Below, in pieces: positions 23,147-33,999 of a stretch of 64,000 nucleotides of DNA. The number at the start of each line of letters is the position of its first letter. The first letter of the stretch is position 1. Made by a program: the position numbers and the translations under genes. The DNA is taken from contig CAJNDS010000202.1 of assembly GCA_905221605.1 (NCBI GenBank), positions 954,404 to 1,018,403 of the forward strand, written 5' to 3'. The notes under the pieces were generated by a model. That model had not been told where the DNA came from and did no database searches. It saw only the letters and a list, made by a program, of their open reading frames with translations. This DNA comes from Symbiodinium natans (taxonomy: Eukaryota; Sar; Dinophyceae; Suessiales; Symbiodiniaceae).

Positions 23147-25366
23147 TCCTTCCTGGAAGCTTTGCCAAAGCCCGACACTGCATCCGGAGATGCAGGGCGT
23201 GTATTTGCGACGCTGTGGCGAACCGATCTTTCAAGAAGGCTCCGCAGCTCCGCATGTGTGCTGGACTGGCCCAGCCAAGATCGCAGGCCCCTTGCAAATA
23301 AAAGAAACAGGTCTCTCCACTCCGCTGGAGATCGACATCGACATCTCGCAACCTGAGGGTGTGTTTCCTGGTCTGGCCCCCGGGCAAGGCAGTTGCAAGA
23401 CGCGTGGTCCAAGACACGCTCCACAGCCAAGCAGCGCAGCAGATTCTACGACGCTACTGAATGAGCACCTTCGAAGGCTATCTCGTGGAGCACATGTGCG
23501 CAGTGTTCGATGAGGGCCCAGGTCTCAGGGAATTCTCTGTGACTGACAGCTCATAGCCAGAGATTCATGCATGTTTACGTTCGGCCTGCCAGTCTCTTGC
23601 CACCCCCTTCTCCCCGTCCTCCCCCGCCCCCCACCACCCCTTCAAACAGTTGGAAGGCCATGCGGATAAACAGACCCCCAGCCCCAGGTGCAAGCTTGTT
23701 TTTATTTTCAGAGCTACTCCCCCTGGCAGCCCCGGGAGGGGAGGCAATTGGTCCGCAAAGCTTGACTTCATAGCGGACACCTCTAACAGGCGTGAGTGGC
23801 ACACTTTGACTCGATAGGACTCCTATAGGGGAGGCCCCCACTGAAGTGTGTCGAAAGTTTGCCTCGAATTCAGGACACCGAAGTCAAAGCTGCGATATTC
23901 ACTTATTGTTGCTGTGGCTATTGCTGTGGCTAGCCGAGGTCTTGGTGCCTGGCGAGGCCCTTAGCAGACACCGTGACACGCATCTTGCATAGAAACAGGC
24001 TGCCAGTTGCACTCTTGCAATGACTTCCAATGGGTGCGAACACTTACGGCAATCATTTCATGCATTGCGCAATGTTGCAAGTGGGACACCAGTGGGACAC
24101 CACCCAAGTCCTGCTGTGGTCAAGGTCGACGGCTGGTGTATCGGTGAAGTACCTCATAACCAACATGTCCACCGAGATGTTGGGCTCTCTGCTGGCTGAG
24201 CATGCTTCTATGCTAGGAAGCGCGCTACTCCGCTAGTCTCCGAGGACGTGTTTGGCCACCATGAGTTCTGGTCTTTTCGCCGCCTTGTACCGCGTGGTCC
24301 GGGAGGCGTCATCGTGCGGCTTGCAATATGGCGTCCGTTGTTGATTTAGTCTGAATACTGATCATACGGGGCATCTGGCGGGCTGCAGGAGCCGCCGAAC
24401 ACGACAACTCCTTTGCCGCCACCGCCGGAGGTGGACGAGGGCTTGACGCTAGGAGCTTTGATTGCCATCGCCAGCCGCTGAGCAAAAGCCAGACATTGTG
24501 ATGTTGCTTTGCAAGTCCGTGCAAGTCTCGAAATCAGAGTATGCTGTCAGCCACGAGGTGGGAGGAGGCACCGTTTGCCTTTGCGGCTGCATCGGGTCCC
24601 TTTACGCTTGGCCCCATAGCCGGTAATGCAGCCGCCGTTGCGTGGTTCAAATTCAATATGGAAAGCTTTGTGCTGCGCAATGTCTGCACTGTAAGGTTTG
24701 GCACAAGATCAGGTGCTCGCCCCAACGAAGTCTGCAAGAAATGCACCCGCTGTCAATGTGACATGTAGCTACACCATGCAGCGCCAAGATCGCGGGAGCC
24801 TGTGGAGCCTGAGCCCGAAGAGGAGGAAGAGGCTGCCCGGTGTGATTTGCCATGTTTTGTGTGCCTCGATGCGCTTTTATCGTTGTTCTGGTTGTCATCC
24901 CCTGAGCGGCACCTGCCTTGCAAGCAGGAAGTTCCGGAGACAGACTCTGAGTCAGAGGCCAGACAGGGAGCGTGAGAACATGGTTCAACAGACCCGTCGT
25001 CCTTTGTAGTTTTAATTGCATGGCTCCGCGGGTTTCCGACCCACAGCTTCAAGAATATAGAATATCGAGTGAGGGTTAGACTTCGGCGTTCACATGTTTT
25101 CTTGCTTGTGTGGCATTGTGGCATACGTCTAGTGGATTTTCGTGGCATAGTCGATGGTCGACCTCATCGTTCAAGCAGCCTGCCCATGACAGATCGCTGA
25201 ACTTCCTGATCCGGACCGGCAAGAGCAAGGGCAGAACAACCTGTCGTTCATTTCGGCCTCCGAAGTCGTCAAGCTGCCTACAAGCTCCGCTCACAATCAG
25301 CTTTCCGCAGGACCCGGCGCTTACAAAGTTGCGCATAGCTGCTGAAGCTGGGACTCTCACGGTCCC

Positions 25367-25680
25367 GTGCCCGAAGAACTGTTCGGCTTCATTGCGGTAA
25401 GATATTTGCAGGGAACGTTCGTGCAAAGTAGCCGAGTGCAACTCCACGCAAGGGCTGCTCCTGACGAGGCGCGTGATATCTTGGCGAACCACTCCGGACC
25501 TATGGGCATTCGCAAGGAGTGGTGGGCGCTGTGTGCTCTGTTCATATCTCTCTCTCCTGCTTTGATGTTGGGCGAGGAACTGGTTTGGGCTTTGGATAAG
25601 GGCTATGAGAAGAAGCGCCGCGAAGCGCAATCGAAGGCCGCACGAAGCCAGGGATCTTTTCTCAACATGCTGGTAAGACC
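25367..25680 (+). CDS. Exon candidate with a membrane segment
   Basis: The open frame includes a hydrophobic stretch, WALCALFISLSPALMLGEE, followed by a basic helix GYEKKRREAQSKAARSQGSF. This is the layout of a transmembrane or signal-anchor helix with a cytosolic positive tail. No homologue is recognised. It lies 300 bp upstream of the EF-hand gene on the same strand and could be a separate gene or an upstream exon. Confidence 0.35.
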
Positions 25681-25975
25681 TGGCAAGATGCATTGAGCGC
25701 ACACGGAGCAGGGTTGACATGCTGAATCTTTCGGCTCCAGCTGACCGAGACGTGTATGGAACATCGAAGAGTCGCTCTAGTGACAAGAACATTCTTGACA
25801 ATCAGGCAGTGACAGTAAGCTTTTTTCGAGCTGACTCCTAATTCTGCCGAGCGTGCCCACCCTCTCCTCGTCCGGATCCGAGATCTCAGAATATTCTCAA
25901 AATCATCGTCAGATAGCGAGAGCAGCTTCGAGTTGAAGCTTCCCATAGCACCAGTGGAGCTCCATCCTTAGGCAG

Positions 25976-26952
25976 ATGGCGTCTACAGAGGTAGAATGGA
26001 AAGAGTGCTTCGACCTCTATGATAAGGACATCTCTTGGGCACGATTGGCACAGCTGCAGAGAGTTGCCGTGTTCGACTGCCATTGGCATGTTAAAAGGAT
26101 TCTGATGGCAAGATCAAGGCCAAGTGTCAGTGGAAATTTGGGAGATGTGTGGGAGATGTGTGGGACATGTGTGGGCCATGTGTCGGAAATGTGGGAACCT
26201 GATTTGTGTTGTGTTGGTGGCATGCGCAGTAACGTGCGATGTGCGAGGCAGCAGAGCTAGGAGATGTGTTGAGATCCTTGGGCCTAGTGCTCACGCAGAA
26301 GGAGGTGCAAGAGCTGAAGGCGACCGCATAAGCTCGCCTTGTCGAACTGCTTGCCTGCTTTTCAGGGAGTGGTGAGGCTCATGAGGTCAGCATGTGGAAT
26401 GTGGAGCGGCGCAACCGCATTTGGCAGGAGGAAGTTGGCAGTGATCTGGTGACATGGGAGAAGTTCAAGGCGCTAGCAGCAAAGAAGCCGCGCCAGCCAG
26501 AGAAGCAGGCCAGATCGTCACCTGCTGAAGTAATTAGTGTGGTCCAGTCCGGCGGTAGCTCCAACAGCAATGCAGTGAACCAAAGTCGTACAGACCCCCT
26601 CGCAACCGCACGCTGTGAAGGCACAGGCGCTGCTGCAGGCGAGTTGCTGCTGTCATGGTTCGGGTCGCGACGGAACGCGGGCGTGTACGGCGTGTAGAGA
26701 TCGAAGAGCAGGGGTACAGAGGGCAACAGAAAGCAACGTCACGGGCCGAGCGCCTGTTAGAGTCTGTTGCTTGTAGCGTGTTCAGGCCTTCCAGGTCTTT
26801 GATCAGAGCGGCTCTGGGCAAGTGGACATGAAAGAGTTACGCCACATTGCCGGGCCCCAAGACCAGGGTGGCTGTATCTCCTCTCCCTCGTAGGCTTTGC
26901 AGACAGCCAGGTGACAAGTCTAGGTGAGAAGCTCACCGCCAAAGAATTTGAG
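25976..26952 (+). CDS. Calmodulin-like EF-hand protein, multi-exon (partial)
   Basis: Exons: 25976-26026 (ATG; MASTEVEWKECFDLYDK), 26098-26124 (DSDGKIKAK), about 26257-26319 (LGDVLRSLGLVLTQKEVQELK), 26386-26508 (WNVERRNRIWQ...LVTWEKFKALAAKK), 26786-26851 (AFQVFDQSGSGQVDMKELRHIA) and 26911-26952 (VTSLGEKLTAKEFE). Together they follow calmodulin order: EF1, a degenerate EF2, EF3 with loop DQSGSGQVDMKE, and the helix opening EF4. EF-hand proteins bind calcium and switch partners. Introns use GA (26027), GC (26320, 26509) and GT (26953) donors. Two junctions are irregular: 26125-26256, where the loop-closing Glu of EF1 is lost or needs a non-AG acceptor, and 26852-26910, where the phase does not match. 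EF4 is not found, so the gene is incomplete or decaying. Confidence 0.7.
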
Positions 26953-27264
26953 GTACCTTGCCTGCCTATTCAAGTGTTGGTGCAGCTGATTGGCCATGTG
27001 CTGCAGGAGATTTGCAAAGCAGCTGACCTGCCTTCTGCGGGCTCTTTGGAATACAAGAAGGCAGGCTGTTGGCACGTGCACGTCGAGGCTAGGCAAAAGG
27101 CCAAACTGAAAACAGCACTGGCTGCACGAGGTGGTGGACAAGGTCGTCAAGACCTGATGAGTGCCAAAATTCGGTCCGGTCAAATGCTTGCTTTACAAGT
27201 CAAAAAGATTGAGAAGAAACGATTGCTCCTAGTTCGACAGTTTCCGGCATGGGAGGCAGGGTGA
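26953..27264 (+). other. Open frame downstream of the last EF-hand exon, unassigned
   Basis: The frame stays open past the GTAC donor at 26953 and encodes a Lys/Arg-rich stretch with coding-like composition (EYKKAGCWHVHVEARQKAK ... IEKKRLLLVRQFPAWEAG). It could be a separate exon or intron read-through. I recognise no domain. Confidence 0.3.
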
Positions 27265-27517
27265 AAACAAGAACCCTTGGACTCATCTAGCTTGCAGGTG
27301 TTCCAGACAGATGTGTTTGTGAGCAAGCTATGCCTTACCATGCCTTACCATGCCTTGCCATGCCTGACTGCGTATTCGAACTCTCAGAGTCGCTGCTGGC
27401 TGAGGCAGCTTGTCCAAAGAGGCCCAAACCAGAACTACAGCCCTTCTTCTCCCATGCATAACTTGTCGGGTTGTTTTTCCTTTGGGATTCTGGGAGGGGG
27501 CTTGCTGGCCTCGTGCA

Positions 27518-27997
27518 ATGGCATCGGGCTGGCCGCGCGTGGAGATGCTGGGTGGCTCGGAGCCTGGGCCCGAGACGCAGCAAGAGATGGTGGAGCTGGC
27601 AAAAGCTGCAGAAAGGGAGCAGGAAGAGCTGAGGCGCCTGGAGGACGGGAGCCAGGAACGTGAAGAGCAGGAGGAGCACGAAGAGGGCGGGGAGTCCGAG
27701 ACTGCTTCTCAGGAGGCTTCTCTGCAGGCTTCACAGGAGCCTTCTCGGGCCGAAGAGTTTGGGCAGCCGAGGCCCCTGTCGACGCAAGACGTGGAGAGGC
27801 ACCGGACCTCCTGGCCGGGCGTTCCCGGGAACGCCAGTGAGCCGTCAGAGCCCGAAGTCCTGTCAGTGCAGGTGAGCAGCAGCCAGATGGTACCTGTGAA
27901 GCTCGAGCTGCAGGCGACAGAGGCTGAGCATGCGGGAAGCCCGCATGCTCAGCCTCTGTCGCCTGCAGCTCGAGCTTCACAACCGCCGAGGAGATGA
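27518..27997 (+). CDS. Glu-rich coiled protein or exon
   Basis: An ATG at 27518 opens a frame of about 160 codons: MASGWPRVEML, then a heptad-like acidic helix (QQEMVELAKAAEREQEELRR) and a Glu/Ser/Gln-rich tail. It ends at a TGA at 27995-27997 just past the palindrome, which it reads through. The composition suggests a coiled-coil or disordered nuclear protein. The stop overlaps the start of the next ORF in another frame, so the two may be one gene joined by a splice I could not place. Confidence 0.4.
   Translation: MASGWPRVEMLGGSEPGPETQQEMVELAKAAEREQEELRRLEDGSQEREEQEEHEEGGESETASQEASLQASQEPSRAEEFGQPRPLSTQDVERHRTSWPGVPGNASEPSEPEVLSVQVSSSQMVPVKLELQATEAEHAGSPHAQPLSPAARASQPPRR
27896..27980. repeat. 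85-bp near-perfect palindrome (41-bp arms, 3-nt loop)
   Basis: The arms 27896-27936 and 27940-27980 are exact reverse complements around AAG (27937-27939). The transcript would form a very stable hairpin. Both strands encode the same KLELQATEAEHAG-type peptide. It lies inside the segment bounded by direct repeats. Confidence 0.97.
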
Positions 27998-28503
27998 GGA
28001 GGCTGCGGGAGCCGGCCTTCCGCGCTTGGCAGCAGGTCGCGCCGCGCCTGTACCATGCGGCTGACAGGAGTGCGGCTGACAGGAGGGTCCCGCAGGTCGA
28101 GCTGGAGCCGCGTGCGCTTCCCACCTGCCTTGAGGACTGGAAGTCCGCGGGCCCCTGGGCGTTCTTCACCGCGCTCACTGACTCTGAGTGGAAGTCACGG
28201 GGCTACGAGCTGGCTAAGCGCACCCACCTTGAGAAGCCAGGCCAGGCCATCAAGGTCATCCGGAACAGACCCAACGCCATCTTCTCCGCCGAGAACACAA
28301 AGCGGTCGTACACTGACTGGTCGTACCCTATCCACTTTGTGTGGGCGAAGGACGTGTCGCAGGAGCTTCTGGCCGAGCTGTGCTTGGCAGCGACGAGGCG
28401 CAGCCGAAGAAGAAATCCGAGGCCCCGAAGGCCAAGGCCAAGCGGGCCAAGCCGAGTTCCCCGAAGGCCAAGCCGGCCTCGAAGAGGGCGCGCTCCTCTG
28501 CCT
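27985..28503 (+). CDS. Protein with basic C-terminal tail, apparent frameshift
   Basis: In frame from TTAEEMRRLREPAFRAW (ATG at 27994) the sequence encodes about 130 coding-like residues, including WKSAGPWAFFTALTDSEWKS, RGYELAKRTHLEKPGQAIKV and DWSYPIHFVWAKDVSQELLAEL. From about 28390 the plausible frame shifts by one base to GSDEAQPKKKSEAPKAKAKR and ends ASKRARSSA-stop at about 28503. That is a typical Lys/Ala/Pro nuclear or DNA-binding tail. The shift needs a short unplaced intron, a sequencing indel or pseudogenisation. I do not recognise the folded part. Confidence 0.45.
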
Positions 28504-28539
28504 AAGCAGTCCTTTCCTGTCTTCGGAGCACATTTTTGT

Positions 28540-28690
28540 TGCTGTTTCGAGCAGCCGGCAGTGCTGCTTTGAGCAGACCCGAGTATCTTCAGCTGTTTTG
28601 AGCAGACTCCTTTGCGTATCTTCGGCACCCTTTTGTGCTCGCAGCAAAGCTGTTTCGAGTAGACCCCTTTGCGTATCTTCAGTGAACGGC
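28540..28690. repeat. Diverged short tandem repeat after the ORF
   Basis: Three to four imperfect copies of a ~50-bp motif, core TTTCGAGCAGACCCCTTTGC with GTATCTTC, follow the basic-tail ORF. They may form a 3' flank structure. Confidence 0.6.
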
Positions 28691-28801
28691 TGCTGGGAAA
28701 AGAGGAGCCGACCTCCACGGGCCTCATGCTAGTCCTTGCTCATCATCCATTGAATTTCATTGCTGATTCAAGACTTGTCGTTCGAAGTTTAGTGTCATGT
28801 T

Positions 28802-28914
28802 AGGTGTTCCAGACAGATGTGAAGATCAAGGAAGAGCCTGTGGACCTTGCAAAGTGCCGCCTCACTGGGTTTGACTCGACATGGTGGAAGCAGATTGCAT
28901 CGAACGACTGCCAG
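28802..28914 (+). CDS. Exon candidate VFQTDVKIKEEPVDLAKC
   Basis: Between an acceptor-like TTAG and a CAG^GTCAG donor, a frame reads VFQTDVKIKEEPVDLAKC and continues LTGFDSTWWKQIASNDCQ. KIKEEP resembles a sumoylation-type psi-K-x-E site. Its first 20 bases duplicate those at 27296. It is probably an exon of a gene I could not complete. Confidence 0.35.
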
Positions 28915-28999
28915 GTCAGATTCCGGAGATGATGCATCACTCGCCAGCTTCACCCCCATTCACGCAAAGGACCTCAATGCCTCGATGGTGTAACATCAT

Positions 29000-31600
29000 G
29001 CGCTCTTTGATGTCAGTGTTGATGTAGTTTAGGCTTTAGGCTGCTGTGCCTCTCGACCTCGTGATGAGTGCTCACTACGGCTCGGGCCAACAGACTTTCG
29101 CAGGCCCAACCCAGAAGACCACCGTTGGAAGCTCAAGCCAGGCTGCATCTGTATCTGTGGTGTCGCCTTCTTGACTGTTCCAGCATCCGCAGCGCAGCTC
29201 GAAGTTGGTGTGGTGTATGCCAATGGAGGCAGCCGTCGCCAGGGCATATAGCTTAGCAAGATCATTTGGGAATGCGATGCTTGTGACATCGGTTCGAATC
29301 CTGGCCAGCAGAATCTTGATGGAACAACAGGAACACAGGGTCTGCACCTCCATCAAGGCAGTCTCGTGGGTCCAGGCTGTTCCTCTCTTGGAACTGAACT
29401 GACTCCCTTCCTTCCTTCTCCACCCCCCTCATCCCTCATTTCCCTGAATCTTCAGGGGCTCCGGGTCCCGACGGAACTCCGGGTCGCGGCGCCGCTCCGA
29501 GCAGTCCGGGCTGGTGCCTGAGAGCAATGACGATGGGAGAATTCCGGGAGCAAGTGGAGCAACGGAGCAGTTTCTGGGTAGACTTGAGACAGACACGGGC
29601 ACGGATGCGCTACGTAAATGGTGTTAAAACTTGCTAGAGACGTTTTGTGAAGAGCTTGTCGATGGCGTAGTTGTTTCTTTCGTGCCCATGGCTGCCGAGC
29701 GCACACGGTGCAACAGGAGGTCGAGACAGTCGGGGCAATCGGGGCGGTCCGGCACCCAAGTGTGCCGCGGTGTGGATCTGTTTCTGCCATGGCCCAGATA
29801 CCACAGTGTGACTGAGGCGCTGAGGCTCAACGTTAATGCACACGGAGTCGGTACTGTGCCGCTCTCCATTGATCGTCTCACTAGCTGGAGAATCCAGCAG
29901 GGCACGATGCAGTCGTAGCGAACAGTTGAATTCTGCCAGGCATGCCCCCAACAAAAAAAGCCGCGGATGCTACGCCATGATGCGAACCATCCGTCCATGA
30001 AGCACTAGGTCACTAGGATGACACGCAGCCTCTCACTGGTGACTCTCATTGGGCAATTTTGGCTCACACATCTTTTAGAGCAATGAGGGCTGGTGAGGAG
30101 GACCCAGTTTTATCCAGCAAGATGCGCACTTTTTGATCTGCACTGCGCCCTGAGGAAGAGGAGGAGGCCTGCCCGGAGCTCCACCGGGAGCTCCGCTGCC
30201 GCTGTTCGGGCCTTACATAGTGTGAGCGCGGCCCCACCTTTCAAATTCCTTGTCGTGGTGTTTGGCCTCAACTCTCTTTGTAGCTGTTGCGTGTCTCACG
30301 CGATTGAGGTGGCGTGGTTTGCAGCCGGGCTGTCGGGCCCTGAGACTCTTGCTTTGTGGCTGAGAGCATGAGGTTTCGTTCACCATTCGGCGTAGCAACC
30401 TCTGACCTCTGAAGTTGCCGCGCCCTGTTGGTGTAAGAACCGACAGCCATCCGTCTTAACTGCGGAGAACCATTGGCATAGCTTGCGAATTCCTGCTGTC
30501 AAGCTTGGCGCGTTCCTGGCTATGAATCTTGTCTGCTGAATCCCGCAACACGTGCATCACCGACCAGTCTGTTGGCTTGACCGGCGTTGCATTCGACAAT
30601 CTTAGCGAGAGTATGTTGAGCCCACCATAACCTTGGAAAGGTTCCAGCATAATCCAAAACAATGCCAGGCATTCAGTCACTTCTCATTGTGATTGCCAAC
30701 TAGGGAGTAACGACGTAGAGACCGGTTGCAATGAAGAAGTTTACTTGGCCGATTGTTGCAGCAGCTTCAGGTCAAGGCTGCAATCCAAGAGGCTCAAAAT
30801 GCAAAAGGTGTTCTCTAGCCGAGGTTCCGAGAATCGTGTCCCCCTTAAAGTGCCTTAAAGCCCTGACAGGCCGAGAGGGTTGCGGCAAAGTCACAGAAGC
30901 CCGAGATGGCAGCGTTCTGAGTCATGTCGGTGTGAAAGGGCTGCAAATGCCTTGTTGGGTGTGGCTCCCAGGTTCAAATCGCTGAACGAGTCTTGGAAAG
31001 TCTCACGGTGCGCCATTTTCTGTTGGCATTTGAAGAGCAGGCCGGCCCCCTTCTGTGGCGGGGTTAGGCGTTCATTTAGCAGCCGTCTGCCGACTTGACG
31101 TTGATTCACAACGGGTGGAAAGAGCACATCCAAACGCTCAAACGAAGCGGTTGCGTTGGAGTCGTTTGCGCCACGTGCTGAGCAGGATTGGCCGGATCTG
31201 CTCCAAAGTGTGGCAGCCATCGGCATCCAGGTCGGAGGTTCTAAACAGGACCGGCTCCAGCATCATGGCATCATGAATGGCATCTGCGCAGGCTCTCAAC
31301 CTGCAGTATGGGCGATCAGCGCAGCTTCTTGGGCTGAGCTCTTTGCGGACGCTGGCCCGGACCACAGATTTTTGAAAGTGTCAAAGGAAGCTGCATCCAG
31401 ACCCCCAACGCTAGCAGAAAACATCAGATGACATCACCATCTTTACCCCACATAATGACATAGCTGGAGGCGAAATGGGTTGAGCTTCACAGGACTCCAC
31501 GGAGAGCAGGAACCAAGGGCTGCGAGCTATTGGGAGCGCGAATACCCTCCTGTGAGGACATGGCCAAGCAGCTTGGAATTGATGTCAAGTGGCCTGGCTT
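29000..31600. other. No supported gene
   Basis: Scattered frames of under 125 codons, none with a recognisable domain. A short acidic frame at about 30146-30215 (LRPEEEEEACPELHRELRCR) may be an exon. A tRNA-like pair of Pol III box sequences lies at 29249-29301. Nothing else stands out. Confidence 0.5.
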
Positions 31601-31899
31601 TAACAAACTTGGCGTTTCTTTCGCCCTTTGTGTTCACTGTTGTTATTAGCTTTTTTTGTGGTATGGCTTGCATTGGGAGTTCTCCTTTGCAGGAACTGGT
31701 TCTTTGTGCGGTCCCGAGTGGGGAAGCCTTTCAGGGAAGCCATTTCAGCCACATCAACCATGTCAGCCTGTGCCACATTGCACGCACACGTTCGAGGTCG
31801 GCGAGCAGCAGAAGATCCCGAACACCTCGCTCACAAAGTCAACCCAGCGCGCGTGGGAATGCGGGGGTCCTCAGCAAGGGAGGAAGTCGGTTCGACAAT

Positions 31900-33935
31900 C
31901 CTGACCAACCTGCGCGGACACAAAAGACGTTGACGAGGCGCCGTCAGCTTTGGAAGGCAGGCAATGGTCTGTTGCAGAACTTGTGGAGGCTGAACACACT
32001 TTTCTTGCAATGCCAGGGGCCGACACCGACCCCAGTCCAGATCGCAGGGAACCATTAGACACAACCTCAGCCCGCTGCATTTCGTCATCAGGCACATTGT
32101 AAGATCGAGCTAAGCCCAACCACTTCTGCTTGCTTATGCTTGTTTGGACTCCATATTCACCCTAAAGAAAGTGCTTGCGCAACACGAGTGGTTGCATCAA
32201 CGGTCCAGCCGCAGCGCACAGACCTGGGATGCACAGTTCTGTACAACCATGTTCGTGGCACATCACAGCTTGTGTTTGAGGCGGCTCCAGGCACTCCATC
32301 CAGTTGCGCAATGCTTCGGCCTGCCACAGTCTCGGCTTGGCCATAGAGGAGAGTCCACAGAGTCCGATAGAGTGCAGCGGGTTTGAGATGCATCTTGGCT
32401 AGACTCGCTAGACGGGGTCCTGGTGCACCTGACACCATCTGACGGCTTTGTTTTACCAGTCGGTGCGGTGAGGATAATTGTTGTGTCGCCAAGGCTCTCA
32501 GCGGCATTCGAGCAAGGCGTGCTGGAAACTGCAGATTCTGTAGTCGGCACAGTGTCGGCACTCAACACTGCGTTTTTCCGCCGCATCTTGCCATTGTCAG
32601 GGCACAGGTTCGGAGCCGAAGTGCGCCAGTTCGCAGTGGCTGGTCACCGAGGATGTGAGAGAGAGAGAGAGTGTGTGGGTGTTTGCGTGCATATCTGTGC
32701 GTACTATCTACAGTCGGGGAATGTCGGGGACCTTGTATTTGCTTTGAAAAACGCCGGCGCAGCCCAGATGGTACTCGTGCCGCAGCCTGATGGGGATTTA
32801 TGTGGCAGGAGTTCACCGAGAGGTGCTGCACGACCCCCAGACATTTCACAGTCCGGCCGTCAAGGAGAAAATCTTAGAACTCATCAGTTGCAGAAAGCAG
32901 TCGGTCAGTGGTTGCCTGAGCAAATGTGACCATGCTCCACGAGAACGCTTGACAGCTCATCATCGAAAGAATGTGGCTGATGCAGAACACGAACATGGTA
33001 AAGACTCAAGACTTGCTGGCGAATCTCAAAAGGCCGTGTGTGGTTGCCGTGCTGAGCAGGCGCCACTACCTTGGCGTTCAACACCTAGGGCAATGCCGGA
33101 TGAGGCACTCCCTGCGCGAATCTGGGGACTGGAAAGTTGGCTCTGTTGTTCGGTCCGCGCTGTCTTACAATCCCATGCAGGTTGCCCGTTGTGGGCAATG
33201 CCGCACCGCGAGAGCCTGAGTTATTTTGCCGGTCTCAACATGTCGGATGATGTCAGAGCGAGGAGCATTTGCCAGACTCTGCCTTCTGCCGCATCTGCGG
33301 ACAGCAGGTCAGTTTGGCCCAAGTTTTTGTTGAGTCCTTGGTGATGGTCAGATTGAAATGATGTTCTGCATCCATTTGGTCAGGCGGCCTCGAACTTGTC
33401 TGCGCCACTTTCCTCTCCTTGCCTGGCAGCGCCAGCTCCACGGTACTTGCCTGAGAGAGCCAGCAATAATCAGCAATGGCTAGCAAAACTACAGTTACAG
33501 GTCTTCGGGCTTGTGCGAGCTGTCGCGAGGCATGCGGGAGCTTGCGACATGGCACCCCGCGAGCCGATCACGCTTCCTCCGCCCATCCTTTCTGAAACAA
33601 CATTCCCATCAACTGCCACGTTTGGAGCCTCTGGGTTTCCATCCACCCCACCTTCACGGCCATGCTTGACACCACTACCACACACAACACCTTCACTGCC
33701 ACAGTCCAGCCCAACAGGGCCAATGGCTCCACCAATGGCTCCGCCAATGGCTCCACCAATGGCTCCGCCTGTGGCGGCTGCTTCCTCCAACCCAATACCG
33801 TTAACTATGCCCAGCTCAAGTGTCTCGAATTTCTCAAATCCAGAGTTCAGCCCAAGACGGTCCCGTCTAGCTGGCATCGAAGACCGGGAGCCTTTGCGCC
33901 GGTGGCGGCTAAGAGAGGTGAGACTTGGAAGTTGA
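31900..33935 (+). CDS. Possible multi-exon gene with Pro-rich 3' exon (unrecognised)
   Basis: Several coding-like pieces lie on the plus strand: QWSVAELVEAEHTFLAMPG (about 31960-32020), a frame at about 32411-32650 (LVHLTPSDGFVLPVGAVRII, VVSPRLSAAFEQGVLETADS), VHREVLHDPQTFHSPAVKEK (about 32810-32890), and an exon at about 33384-33914. The last begins AASNLSAPLSSPCLAAPAPR, turns into a Pro/Ser/Thr-rich stretch with four MAPP repeats, and ends ahead of a GTGAGA donor. I cannot join them with confidence or name the product. The MAPP block comes from a 12-bp repeat at about 33721-33768. Confidence 0.35.
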
Positions 33936-33999
33936 AGCTAAGATCATGTTATGATGACAATTATTTCTTACGAGGTTCAACCCTCAAACTATGGGGGAT

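Larger units (their letters stand above)
21610..25300. other. Non-genic or unresolved stretch with microsatellites
   Basis: No exon here is well supported. It contains an (ATGT)n microsatellite at 22190-22231 and a (CT)n tract at 23107-23146. A Pro/Cys-poor open frame at 24541-24768 (FAFAAASGPFTLGPIAGNAAAV...) has coding-like composition but no partner exons that I can identify. Confidence 0.55.
27296..28821. repeat. 1.5-kb segment bounded by a 20-bp direct repeat
   Basis: The 20-mer at 27296-27315 (AGGTGTTCCAGACAGATGTG) recurs exactly at 28802-28821, and identity stops at both edges. The 1,486 bp between them include a Glu-rich ORF, the 85-bp palindrome and a Lys-rich-tailed ORF. This arrangement fits a target-site duplication around an insertion, or two alternative exons that begin with the same VFQTDV peptide. 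Confidence 0.6.

Noticed and set aside
25290-25325. SHIPPO-type GPGAY motif (SAGPGAYKV)
   Set aside because: A single six-residue match without repetition or a supporting frame.
29221-29310. Candidate tRNA gene around the GGTTCGAATCC sequence
   Set aside because: The acceptor GCCAGG pairs with CCTGGC but that overlaps the T-arm, and the T-stem and anticodon arm do not form. Kept only as a possible SINE head.
30052-30070. Relict dinoflagellate spliced-leader sequence (CAATTTTGGCTCACA)
   Set aside because: Only the ATTTTGGCTCA core matches the spliced leader and the flanks diverge; too short to claim, and no retrogene follows.
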